DNA of 9,657 bases from Lachnospiraceae bacterium UBA7086. GTDB lineage: Bacteria; Bacillota; Clostridia; Lachnospirales; Lachnospiraceae. Positions 1-6,640 of the stretch are shown here, in pieces (position 1 is the first letter of the stretch; each line of letters starts with the position of its first letter). The position numbers and the translations under genes are program-made. Location: assembly GCA_002492525.1 (NCBI GenBank), contig DKZA01000014.1, positions 1 to 9,657 of the forward strand. Direction: 5' to 3'. Below the pieces are notes generated by a model. The model was not told where the DNA came from. It saw only the letters and a list, made by a program, of their open reading frames with translations, and searched no databases.

Positions 1-26
1 GGGAATCTCGGATTACTATTCACGCG

Positions 27-80
27 GGAAGTCTGCCAAATTTTGCTAGACAAACTTCCTGCCTTTTTATCTTTTTTATC
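27..80 (+). terminator. Putative intrinsic terminator, plus strand, for a gene off the left edge
   Basis: GGAAGTCTGCC (27-37) can pair with GACAAACTTCC (49-59) across an 11-nt loop. The six outer pairs are perfect and two internal mismatches follow. A T-rich run with two long T tracts covers 64-79. The T tract lies on the plus side of the stem, so the structure would stop plus-strand transcription entering from the left. Read on the minus strand the stem is better (the mismatches become G-U pairs) but no T tract follows, so its use by the minus-strand gene ending at 90 is less likely. Confidence 0.4.
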
Positions 81-89
81 TCTACTCTC

Positions 90-1694
90 CTATAGCAGAC
101 TGTCAAGCACTCCCTTGATTCCCTGCTCTTCATACAATGTTTTATAAGCCGCCACTTCCCCCTGGATCAGTTCATCAATCACCTGCATCCCCAGAAGCTC
201 CACCGGCGCCTTATCATCCGTCATAATACGGCCTCCTGCCTTATAAACAGTCAGATTGTCAGACACGGTACTCATCATGGCATAAAGGTTCTCATCCGTA
301 ATCTTCTCCTGGTGCAAACGCAGATTCTCAAGCATCTGTGGATTGTTGGATGCAAACAATTCCCTGTTGGTGGAACCTTTCACATCCACTGTATAAACTT
401 CTCCAAACACACTGCTTATGGTATCCGCCAGATAAGCATTGATACTATCTTCCCCGCTGCCCCGCATATTCATATTGACCACCATCACACCATCCTTCGT
501 AAGATGGTCTTTGACCAATGTAAAAAACTCCACAGAAGACATCTGAAAAGGAATCGTGATATCCTGGTAGGCATCCACCATGATTACATCGTACTTACCA
601 TCAATAGCGTTCAGATAGGCCCGTCCATCATAGGTGGTAACATTTACATCCGCCGGCAGTTCAAAATAGGTTCTCGCCAGATCCGTAATCTTCTCATCAA
701 TCTCCACGCCTTCCACCGCCATATCTCCATAATATCTGCGGCATTGGTTGGCGTAGGTACCAGTTCCCATCCCCAAAATCAACGTATTGCAATCCGCCGG
801 ATTCTCCTGCCCTGTCATTAACGGAGCTGCCATGGCATAATCATAGTACATGCCGGTAAGCCCCTCCCCTTTCATGAGAATGGACTGTACCCCAAACAAA
901 ACATTTGTGGATAATATGACACTTCTGTCGTTTTCTTTTACCTGCAGATAATTATAGATGGATTCTCCTTCATAGGTCAGATCGCTCTCCCAGAAAGCAA
1001 AGCTATTGGAAGTACCGAAGATACAGCATAAAAGAAAGAGGACTGCCGTAACCGCGCATTTACGCAGGGCTCTTTTGCTACTGATAAAATAAAGCAGACT
1101 GAGAACCAATAGTATCCCCGCAAAGATAAGAAAAGTAACAGATGTTCCCACTGCCGGAATAGAGATAAAGGTAGGTACAAAGGTACCGATGATACTGCCA
1201 ATGGTATTAAACGCACCCAGCGTCCCCACAATCCTGCCGCTGTCGTCCAGACTATCCACGGAATACTTGGCTAAGGATGGCGTCACCGTCCCCAGCAGGA
1301 AGAGGGGAAATACAAAAATCACCATACAGGCCGCAAACGCCGCCCAGATTAAAAAGTTCGTGTTAACCGCAAAAATCAAAAGTGCCGAAATACCAAGCAC
1401 GATATATTTCCCCACCACCGGAATTGCCGCGATCCAGACGGACGCAATCAGAATCCGCACATACAGCTTGTCCGGATCAGGGTTCTTATCTGCACTTCGT
1501 CCTCCATAAATATTGCCCAGAGCCATAGCAATCATGATTGTACCGATAATGATGGTCCACACAATCTGCGAAGAACTGAAATACGGCGCAAGCAGCCGGC
1601 TGGCCCCCAGTTCCACCGCCATCACAGACATCCCTGCAAAAAATTCCGTCAGATATAAAAACATTTTATTTTTTAAAATAGAAGAACCGTTCAT
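90..1694 (-). CDS. Fused multipass-membrane / spermidine-synthase-like protein
   Basis: A membrane protein joined to a soluble class I methyltransferase-fold domain, the architecture annotated as fused MFS/spermidine synthase. Numbering from an upstream ATG at 1706, residues 15-232 hold about seven or eight hydrophobic segments. The C-terminal half has a SAM/dcSAM-binding glycine loop LGMGTGTYA (311-319), the acidic strand end VEGVEIDE (331-338), D360-G361, YDVIMVDAY (372-380), and the late DDKAPVE motif (497-503) common in this fused family. The classical GGGDGG loop of true spermidine synthases is not present, so polyamine aminopropyl transfer is unproven and the substrate unknown. I chose the ATG at 1694 because GGAGAG (1699-1704) precedes it. 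The ATG at 1706 adds four residues (538 aa in all) but has no Shine-Dalgarno. The product is probably in the cytoplasmic membrane with the catalytic domain cytosolic. It appears to be a single-gene unit. Confidence 0.85.
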   Translation of the reverse strand: MNGSSILKNKMFLYLTEFFAGMSVMAVELGASRLLAPYFSSSQIVWTIIIGTIMIAMALGNIYGGRSADKNPDPDKLYVRILIASVWIAAIPVVGKYIVLGISALLIFAVNTNFLIWAAFAACMVIFVFPLFLLGTVTPSLAKYSVDSLDDSGRIVGTLGAFNTIGSIIGTFVPTFISIPAVGTSVTFLIFAGILLVLSLLYFISSKRALRKCAVTAVLFLLCCIFGTSNSFAFWESDLTYEGESIYNYLQVKENDRSVILSTNVLFGVQSILMKGEGLTGMYYDYAMAAPLMTGQENPADCNTLILGMGTGTYANQCRRYYGDMAVEGVEIDEKITDLARTYFELPADVNVTTYDGRAYLNAIDGKYDVIMVDAYQDITIPFQMSSVEFFTLVKDHLTKDGVMVVNMNMRGSGEDSINAYLADTISSVFGEVYTVDVKGSTNRELFASNNPQMLENLRLHQEKITDENLYAMMSTVSDNLTVYKAGGRIMTDDKAPVELLGMQVIDELIQGEVAAYKTLYEEQGIKGVLDSLL

Positions 1695-1787
1695 CTTTCT
1701 CTCCATTCCGGAGTATCTTCAGGAAACACCCTTCAAACCTTCTCTTTTGGTGCAATCTGTTTATAACACTCCAATTTATCATTATCC

Positions 1788-1816
1788 AGTATACACCCCG
1801 CCTCCATCCTGCGCAA
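1788..1816 (-). promoter_or_regulatory. Candidate sigma-A promoter of the spermidine-synthase-like gene
   Basis: On the minus strand, TTGCGC (1811-1816) and TATACT (1788-1793) are separated by exactly 17 bases. The -10 matches five of six consensus bases and the -35 only three. Position about 90 bases upstream of the start at 1694 is suitable. Inference from motif matching only. Confidence 0.4.
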
Positions 1817-1891
1817 TTCCCAAGCACTTAAAAAAAAGTAAATTCGCTTCGCGGACTCGGATAAGTGGTAGAATTTCTTAGAACATAAAGC

Positions 1892-1929
1892 AGGACAACA
1901 CCTCTACTTTGCAGCAAAAATGTTGTCCT
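1892..1929. terminator. Hairpin downstream of sipL, possible weak terminator
   Basis: A perfect 9-bp inverted repeat, AGGACAACA (1892-1900) and TGTTGTCCT (1921-1929), encloses a 20-nt loop. It lies about 35 bases past the sipL stop and before the next minus-strand gene, where a terminator is expected. On the minus strand only the mixed GCTTTATGTTCT follows, and on the plus strand only TTCTGT, so the U tract is poor in both directions. The rest of 1707-1964 shows nothing else beyond the candidate promoter. Confidence 0.4.
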
Positions 1930-1964
1930 TTCTGTCATGCGGTCCCAGAAATGTTCAAGCCATC

Positions 1965-3521
1965 TCAGATACCGCCTTTCACCACCAGGATTCTGTCACC
2001 CGCATTGATTTCCTCCGTGGGAAGCTCATTGACTTCCTTAAGCTGTGACACAGGCACATAATAGCGCTTACCGATATCCCACAGGGTATCTCCCGGGCCT
2101 GCAATATAGATGACCATGCCCGGCAGTTCACTCAACTTATTCAGATCAAGATCCTCCACCTTGATATCCGTCACCAGATTATGGGTTTTCTGGGCAAACA
2201 CAATCACCTTAAACTGCAAAGCCGCTTTCACATCCAGTTCATCGCTGTCCAGCATGGTCACCGTCAGCTGCTCAATACTGGAATGTAACTTGTAAATGCA
2301 GGTAGGTGTTATATTATCTACCTCGATTACGTACTGGAACGGCAGCTCGTTCTTCGTGGAATAAATTGTCTTCGTCCCGCCGGCACACAAATACAGTGTG
2401 GTCACGATCAACGTTCCATTAACGGCGATTCCATTTTCCACAATGGTCTGCTCGTCAATCCGGATCTCCCCCTCAGAATGAATCAATTGATACATGGGCA
2501 TTTCTGAATTCTGAATTCTCACATGCTCCGCTATCTTACACTTACCCACACCTGCAAGAAGAAGGCTCTTAAGGGATACCTGCGTTGCCAGCGCACCGAT
2601 TTCCTTATCCACACCATAGACATCGGAAAGTACTTCCAGATTCTCCTCCTCATACAGATGGATGTCTAAATCCAGTACCGGTTCCACACAGAAGACTCTC
2701 TCTTCTCCGTCAAAATCTGTCCGTACTTCCACATTACACTGTCCCAGGCTGTATTGGATATCCGGTATCATATTCTCACGACATCCATGACACTCGATGA
2801 TACCGCTGAAAGGCACCGTATTCTCATACCACAGTGTTCTGTCGTTATCTCCTTCTCCTTCATACAGGAAAAAGGCTCTCATCTCTCCCTGAATGGAAAT
2901 CTTTTCATCGAGTGCCTTAAACTCCACATGGTCAAAGCAGATATGGTGCCAGATTGTCTGAAAAACATTAGGAAGATTCCCTGTCAACTCCATTTCTTCC
3001 TTGAGACGGAAAATATCCTTTTTGTGCAGCACAAGCTCTATCACCGGGTAAACACATTTACGATACTCGACAGGCTCCTCATGATAAAGATCCACCGCCG
3101 CCTCGCACTCCACCTGTTCTTCTTTTTCCAGGTGAAAGGATACCACGGCCTGCACACTCAGTTTCCGGGAGTTGATAAGACCCACTGTCAGATCCTCTAT
3201 GGTCCACTCTGCCAGTATTGTGTCCCCATTACAGGCTCCTTCCATATTTACTTTTTCTTCAAAGGGAAGCATCGCCTCCATACTGGCGCACATCCCCTCC
3301 ATGTCCGTCAGATACAATATGGACACTACCAGCTTACCTTTCAGATTTACCACATTCTCACAGGCGCGTATTTCCTCCATGATAATCTCTCCCTTACTGC
3401 TCAGAAGATAATTCGCGTCCGGCTTGTTATCTGAAATATTCACATCTTCTTCCAATACCATCTGGGTACCGGCACTGCCGCTTATCCGGTCCATATGTAT
3501 TTTCTTCTTTACTAATTCCAC
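1965..3521 (-). CDS. sipL: SipL-like spore morphogenesis protein (SPOCS/DUF3794 repeats + LysM)
   Basis: In Clostridioides difficile, SipL binds SpoIVA through its C-terminal LysM domain and anchors the coat around the forespore; this 518-residue protein has that layout. Three beta-rich repeats share a pattern of V-x-G-x-L-x-V-x-x-LYL followed by LPF, at about residues 40-130, 200-290 and 350-440, as expected for SPOCS/DUF3794 domains. A LysM domain covers about 471-515, with GDTLWDIGKRY and a late NAGDRILV. There is no signal peptide or membrane segment, fitting a mother-cell cytoplasmic protein. Translation starts at GTG (3519-3521), supported by GGAGG at 3529-3533 with 7-nt spacing; the next in-frame ATG is nine codons in and lacks such a site. 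It is transcribed divergently from the response regulator and seems monocistronic. A sigma-E-like promoter precedes it. The alternative, another DUF3794/LysM coat protein, is less likely given length and domain order. Confidence 0.88.
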   Translation of the reverse strand: MELVKKKIHMDRISGSAGTQMVLEEDVNISDNKPDANYLLSSKGEIIMEEIRACENVVNLKGKLVVSILYLTDMEGMCASMEAMLPFEEKVNMEGACNGDTILAEWTIEDLTVGLINSRKLSVQAVVSFHLEKEEQVECEAAVDLYHEEPVEYRKCVYPVIELVLHKKDIFRLKEEMELTGNLPNVFQTIWHHICFDHVEFKALDEKISIQGEMRAFFLYEGEGDNDRTLWYENTVPFSGIIECHGCRENMIPDIQYSLGQCNVEVRTDFDGEERVFCVEPVLDLDIHLYEEENLEVLSDVYGVDKEIGALATQVSLKSLLLAGVGKCKIAEHVRIQNSEMPMYQLIHSEGEIRIDEQTIVENGIAVNGTLIVTTLYLCAGGTKTIYSTKNELPFQYVIEVDNITPTCIYKLHSSIEQLTVTMLDSDELDVKAALQFKVIVFAQKTHNLVTDIKVEDLDLNKLSELPGMVIYIAGPGDTLWDIGKRYYVPVSQLKEVNELPTEEINAGDRILVVKGGI

Positions 3522-3528
3522 AAGAAAA

Positions 3529-3533
3529 CCTCC
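3529..3533 (-). promoter_or_regulatory. Shine-Dalgarno setting the GTG start of sipL
   Basis: GGAGG on the minus strand, 7 nt upstream of GTG at 3521. It decides the non-ATG start, since the internal ATG has no comparable site. Confidence 0.75.
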
Positions 3534-3543
3534 GTGCGTATAC

Positions 3544-3572
3544 TTGCTATAAATCTATGCGGATACTATAAT
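3544..3572 (+). promoter_or_regulatory. Sigma-A-type promoter of the LytTR/GHKL operon
   Basis: TTGCTA (3544-3549) and a perfect TATAAT (3567-3572) are separated by 17 bases. Transcription should start near 3579, giving a leader of about 44 nt to the response regulator ATG. The -10 lies in the spacer of the oppositely oriented sigma-E-like promoter of sipL. Confidence 0.72.
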
Positions 3573-3580
3573 AATTATGC
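3552..3580 (-). promoter_or_regulatory. Sigma-E-like (sporulation) promoter of sipL
   Basis: On the minus strand GCATAAT (3574-3580) and CATAGATT (3552-3559) are separated by 14 bases. Against the B. subtilis sigma-E consensus (KMATATT, 13-15 bases, CATACAHT) this is six of seven and seven of eight matches. Initiation near 3545 would leave a short leader carrying the GGAGG at 3529-3533. Mother-cell sigma-E control is the known mode for sipL in C. difficile, which supports both the promoter and the gene call. Confidence 0.62.
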
Positions 3581-3592
3581 GAAACGTTTCCA
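3579..3592. promoter_or_regulatory. cre-like / LacI-family-type palindrome GAAACGTTTC
   Basis: GAAACGTTTC (3581-3590) is a perfect 10-bp palindrome. The wider GCGAAACGTTTCCA fits the catabolite-responsive element pattern TGNAANCGNTTNCA except at the first two positions. It covers about +1 to +14 of the predicted regulator transcript and touches the -35 of the sigma-E-like promoter, so a bound CcpA-type protein could block either. Function is inferred. Confidence 0.4.
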
Positions 3593-3622
3593 AAAGCTCC
3601 ATCCCTGACGGAGGAATCTGCC

Positions 3623-4339
3623 ATGTTATCCATCGCTGTCTGTGATGATATCCTATTAGAATGTACACAGCTGGCCAAACAGATTCGGCATATTGCCGAA
3701 CTGGCCGGGTGCGAAATCATACTCCGGGAATTTTATTCCGGAGAAGAACTTTTAAAGTCTGCCGAATCATTTGACCTTCTTTTTCTGGACATCAAAATGC
3801 CCGGCCTTGACGGTATGGAACTGGCCCGTCTTCTGCGGCGCAGAGAGGAAACCTGTCTGCTCATCTTCGTTACCGCCGTCTCCGAATATGTATTTGAAGC
3901 CTATGACGTGGAAGCCTTCGCCTATCTTGTAAAACCGATCACGGACGAACAGCTTCAGAAAGTCCTGGCCCGCGGAACAGAAAAGCTGCGCAGAACTTCT
4001 ACGGAGTTTCTGTTAGTCTCATCGAAGCACGCTGTCCAAAAAATCCCTTTACAGGATATTGTCTACATAGAAGCCATGGGCAGAATCGTCAAAATCCGTA
4101 CCCTGCGGGATACTGTGGAGACCTATGAACAGATTGGCCTGATGGAAAAGCGGCTCCGGGAAAAGGGCTTTTTCAGATGCCATAAAGGGTATCTGATCAA
4201 CTTAAAATATGTAGATACTTTTGATAAGACACAGATTTACATGGAAACAAAGGACAGCGTCCTGTTGGCCAAACGCAGATATGACGACTTTACCAGATCA
4301 TTCATGAATTACATGAAAAAGGAAGGCGGCTTTATATGA
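3623..4339 (+). CDS. LytTR-family response regulator (AgrA-like)
   Basis: A 238-residue regulator with a receiver domain (about 1-120) and a LytTR DNA-binding domain (about 130-232). Receiver residues are intact: acidic pair D8-D9, phosphoacceptor D56 in FLDIKMPG, T84 in FVTA, and K104 in VKP. The C-terminal part has the LytTR signatures IVYIEAMGR (146-154), FFRCHKGYLINLKYV (183-197) and a final LAKRRYDDF (215-223). On phosphorylation by the adjacent kinase it should bind direct-repeat promoter sites; its targets are unknown. GGAGG (3610-3614) lies 8 nt before the ATG. The stop overlaps the kinase start by four bases (ATGA), indicating coupled translation. A strong promoter and a cre-like palindrome lie upstream. 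Confidence 0.9.
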   Translation: MLSIAVCDDILLECTQLAKQIRHIAELAGCEIILREFYSGEELLKSAESFDLLFLDIKMPGLDGMELARLLRRREETCLLIFVTAVSEYVFEAYDVEAFAYLVKPITDEQLQKVLARGTEKLRRTSTEFLLVSSKHAVQKIPLQDIVYIEAMGRIVKIRTLRDTVETYEQIGLMEKRLREKGFFRCHKGYLINLKYVDTFDKTQIYMETKDSVLLAKRRYDDFTRSFMNYMKKEGGFI

Positions 4340-5655
4340 CATTATGGATTGTTCTTGCCAGCGGAACCGGGTTATGCATACAGGTGGCTATTCTTTTTCG
4401 ATTACAGGAAACTTTCTTTCCCTGCCGTATAAAGCGCTTTGCTGCCATAATCTCCGGCATGCTACTGTACCTGGCCATAAGTCTGTCCTGCTCTTATTTC
4501 CTTGGCCGCCAGGGATCCTATTTTCTCTGCAGCCTCCTCCGGCAGAGTCTGTTGATTCTTCTTCTGATACTGTCCTTCCGGGGCGATTTGTGGCGCAGAA
4601 TCTCTCTGGCGGCCGTCTTGTGCGTCTCCTATGAATTTGCCGCCAACCTGTTCGCTGAAATATTGTCTTTGTTCAACATGTTTCTTCCTGCACCGTGGCA
4701 GATGTTTTCCGATTTATATCTCAATCTATGCTATCTTCTTGCCGCTGTATTCCTTTGGTTTACCTTCCGGCAGATGAAACTGCGCCCGGATTTTTATTCC
4801 GGACAGATCTGCCGGCTGCTATTCTTTATCATGTGCGGACTCCTGTTATTGACTGATATAGTCTATCACGGCATTACCCACGGAGTTATCATGATCTCCC
4901 ATCTCGGCGCACCGGAAGTTTTCAATCCTTATATCAGTCAAATCCTGACCCATACGGAATGTATTATTCTGGCGCTTTTGAGTCTGTCCATGGCTATGAG
5001 TCTGCCAGCCGCCTTAAGCCGGATCATGCAGCAGACGATAGCAGAACAGATGCAGCGTGCACAGATTGCCCACTATCAGACTCTTTTGGAAGAGCATAAA
5101 AAACAGACCAGCTTTCGTCATGATCTGAACAATCACCTGCTTGTCCTGAATCGTCTGGCACAACAAAAAGAACTGGATAAGATAAACGAATATCTGAAAG
5201 CCATGTGTCAGGAGTCCCTCCCATCCATGGGAACCTGTCGAACCGGCAACACCACCGTCGATGCCCTGCTCGCTGTCAAGGAGCAGGCTGTGTGTGCCGA
5301 AAACATCTCTTTTACCTGTGAACTGAATCTGCCGGAAGAACTTCCTTTGGAAGATTTTGATCTGTGTATCCTGTTAGGGAATCTGTTAGATAACGCCATT
5401 CGGGCCGCAAGTCAGATTTCGGAACCCAAAGACCGCCGTATCGTTATGCAGGCAAAAACTGTAAAGGGAAACCTGCTTCTGGAAATCAAAAATACCGTTC
5501 CCCAGGAAACAAAACTTCGCCGCTTCGGAACAGACCAATATGGAACCGGTCTGCACAACGTACAGAATATCATAGAAAAATACCATGCCGCCATGGATAT
5601 TTCTCCGGAGGATACCTGTTTTTGTGTATCCATTCTTCTGCCGCTCGAAAGATAA
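4336..5655 (+). CDS. GHKL-domain sensor histidine kinase (AgrC-like)
   Basis: A 439-residue membrane sensor kinase. The N-terminal half (about 1-227) has six to seven hydrophobic segments with short loops, as in AgrC-type peptide receptors. A probable coiled-coil linker (about 228-258) leads to the phosphoacceptor motif FRHDLNNHL with H262. The GHKL ATPase domain follows: N box LGNLLDNAIRA (348-358), then YGTGLHNV (402-409) with the G-box glycines, ending SILLPLER. It should phosphorylate the partner regulator, whose stop codon it overlaps (ATGA, 4336-4339). AAGGAAGGCGG just upstream supplies ribosome binding. No AgrB-type processing protease or clear precursor peptide is in the window, so the ligand is unknown; it may be encoded elsewhere or may not be a peptide. 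Confidence 0.9.
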   Translation: MTLWIVLASGTGLCIQVAILFRLQETFFPCRIKRFAAIISGMLLYLAISLSCSYFLGRQGSYFLCSLLRQSLLILLLILSFRGDLWRRISLAAVLCVSYEFAANLFAEILSLFNMFLPAPWQMFSDLYLNLCYLLAAVFLWFTFRQMKLRPDFYSGQICRLLFFIMCGLLLLTDIVYHGITHGVIMISHLGAPEVFNPYISQILTHTECIILALLSLSMAMSLPAALSRIMQQTIAEQMQRAQIAHYQTLLEEHKKQTSFRHDLNNHLLVLNRLAQQKELDKINEYLKAMCQESLPSMGTCRTGNTTVDALLAVKEQAVCAENISFTCELNLPEELPLEDFDLCILLGNLLDNAIRAASQISEPKDRRIVMQAKTVKGNLLLEIKNTVPQETKLRRFGTDQYGTGLHNVQNIIEKYHAAMDISPEDTCFCVSILLPLER

Positions 5656-5672
5656 TTATATGTCTCACAAAT

Positions 5673-5700
5673 TGCTTTATGCCGTATATAGCATAAAGCA
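5673..5700 (+). terminator. Hairpin after the kinase gene, terminator-like but no U tract
   Basis: TGCTTTATGC (5673-5682) and GCATAAAGCA (5691-5700) form a perfect 10-bp stem with an 8-nt loop, 18 bases past the kinase stop. Position suggests a transcript 3' end. The following GGCCGTTTGATAC is not T-rich, so it may be a stabilising 3' hairpin and not an intrinsic terminator. Confidence 0.4.
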
Positions 5701-5843
5701 GGCCGTTTGATACATTCTTCTGAAACACACTCTATTCTTTTCCGAAAAAAATAATAAGCAATTGCGAAACTTGTCCACGCTTATTAAAATTGCACAAACA
5801 GTATAACCAACACAGACTCGCTTTCGCTCCGTTCTAAACGCAA

Positions 5844-5896
5844 CAGTACTAGGCTCGTGGAGTTGCTTTGCAACTCCGGACCTACGCCAAGTACTG
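5844..5896. repeat. Two-tier hairpin in the core of the inverted-repeat element
   Basis: CAGTACT (5844-5850) pairs with AGTACTG (5890-5896); after an A-A mismatch, GGC (5852-5854) pairs with GCC (5886-5888). Inside, GGAGTTGC (5859-5866) pairs perfectly with GCAACTCC (5870-5877) around a TTT loop. A smaller hairpin, AATCC-GAA-GGATT, follows at 5905-5917. Confidence 0.6.
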
Positions 5897-5923
5897 GCAG
5901 TTTTAATCCGAAGGATTTAAACA

Positions 5924-5951
5924 TTTTCAAGGGTCTGCTTATGGTTATACT
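5924..5951 (+). promoter_or_regulatory. Possible promoter at the right arm of the element, facing the coiled-coil gene
   Basis: TTTTCA (5924-5929, four of six) and TATACT (5946-5951, five of six) with a 16-base spacer. The -10 sits inside the right inverted-repeat arm, reading outward toward the gene at 6023. Weak evidence. Confidence 0.25.
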
Positions 5952-6022
5952 GTTTGCGCAATAATTACAGCAATGAAATAAGTTTCGCAAATGCCTACCA
6001 AAAAATAAAGAGGAGGCATCAT

Positions 6023-6589
6023 ATGAAAGCAGGAACCATGGAAGGCCTGATTGGGGCCGGTATCAATATGAAGCTGGCAGATACTCCCATGCGCGTCTAT
6101 AAAGAAGCCAGACGAAAGGGCGATCTGGGAACTATGGAACGCGCCATGGGTTATGCCAGTGAATTGAAAGATACGGCATATGAATATAAAGAACATGCCG
6201 AAGAAGAACTGCGCAAGGAAATGAAAGAAACCAGGGAAGAACAGCAGCGTGAACGGGAAGAAGCGATCGAAGAGCGCCGGGAGGAGCAGAGAAAAGCACA
6301 GAAGGAAACCACAGAAAAACTGACCGCCCAAGCAGCACAAATGCGGGATGGCAACGACTTATCCGCAGACACAGATAAAATCAGTCAGGCCGACAGCTTA
6401 GTCATCAGCCCGGAAGGGCAAAAACTTTTACAGGAAAACCGTCCGGATTCTGGCGGAACCTCACCCGACATGGAGGCACCTGACCTGCCCGCACCCACAG
6501 ACACAAAATCTGATATCAAATTTTATTCCAGTGCTGGTACCGCCGTGGAAACGGCTCCTGCAGGAATGAATGTATCGGTGAACGCTTAA
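6023..6589 (+). CDS. Hypothetical coiled-coil protein, 188 aa
   Basis: I do not recognise the family. The start is ATG at 6023, set by AGGAGG (6011-6016) with 6-nt spacing; an in-frame TTG at 5954 would add 23 residues from the repeat arm and has no ribosome site. Residues 1-45 are mixed and glycine/methionine-containing, with LIGAGINMKLADTP (9-22). Residues about 48-108 are extremely rich in E, K, R and Q with no proline, predicting a long helix or coiled coil. Residues 109-188 are polar and low-complexity with prolines (APDLPAPTDTK, 152-162), probably disordered. There is no signal peptide, membrane segment or cysteine. The gene stands alone between the inverted-repeat element and convergent pyrD. 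Dense charge on the sense strand leaves long open frames on the opposite strand, which I regard as by-products. Confidence 0.72.
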   Translation: MKAGTMEGLIGAGINMKLADTPMRVYKEARRKGDLGTMERAMGYASELKDTAYEYKEHAEEELRKEMKETREEQQREREEAIEERREEQRKAQKETTEKLTAQAAQMRDGNDLSADTDKISQADSLVISPEGQKLLQENRPDSGGTSPDMEAPDLPAPTDTKSDIKFYSSAGTAVETAPAGMNVSVNA

Positions 6590-6605
6590 CTTTTCAACAG
6601 ATTTA

Positions 6606-6640
6606 AAACACAAAAAGTGGAGGGTCATCATCCCTCCACT
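6606..6640 (-). terminator. Intrinsic terminator overlapping the 3' end of pyrD
   Basis: On the minus strand AGTGGAGGG (6632-6640) and CCCTCCACT (6616-6624) form a perfect 9-bp stem with a 7-nt loop, followed by TTTTTGTGTTTT. The left arm is made of the last three sense codons of pyrD and the stop codon TGA falls in the loop. The T tract is only on the minus-strand side, so the convergent gene at 6023-6589 gets no proper terminator from it. Confidence 0.85.

Larger units (their letters stand above)
5762..5990. repeat. Roughly 230-bp inverted-repeat element with nested hairpins (MITE-like)
   Basis: Outer arms TTGCGAAACTT (5762-5772) and AAGTTTCGCAA (5980-5990) match perfectly. After an unpaired stretch of 16-17 nt come inner arms of 21 bp (5789-5809 and 5942-5962) with one mismatch, then a third stem CAGACTC (5813-5819) with GGGTCTG (5931-5937), complete if G-U pairs are allowed. 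The enclosed core carries its own hairpins at 5844-5896 and 5902-5921. No coding frame of note is inside. The size, terminal inverted repeats and lack of coding suggest a non-autonomous mobile element or REP-like repeat; a structured RNA is the alternative. No clear target-site duplication is visible. Together with the hairpin at 5673-5700, this fills the 367-base gene-free gap. Confidence 0.65.

Noticed and set aside
312..821. A 169-codon plus-strand frame opposite the spermidine-synthase-like gene
   Set aside because: Histidine/isoleucine-rich shadow composition, no ribosome site, and it lies wholly opposite a well-supported gene.
1884..5702. CATAAAGCAGG occurring beside hairpins at both 1884-1894 and 5692-5702
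   Set aside because: Only 11 bases are shared and the flanking sequences differ; a chance match is likely.
5660..5710. A 16-codon frame (MSHKLLYAVYSIKQAV) starting five bases after the kinase stop, a possible signal peptide
   Set aside because: It has no good ribosome site, coincides with the 3' hairpin, and lacks an AgrD-like layout. Chance is the simpler explanation.
5954..6022. TTG start that would extend the coiled-coil protein by 23 residues
   Set aside because: There is no Shine-Dalgarno, the extension would be encoded by the inverted-repeat arm, and AGGAGG clearly serves the ATG at 6023.
5945..6340. Long minus-strand frames opposite the coiled-coil gene, phenylalanine/leucine/serine-rich
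   Set aside because: They mirror the E/K/R-rich codons of the sense gene and have no ribosome site or recognisable domain.
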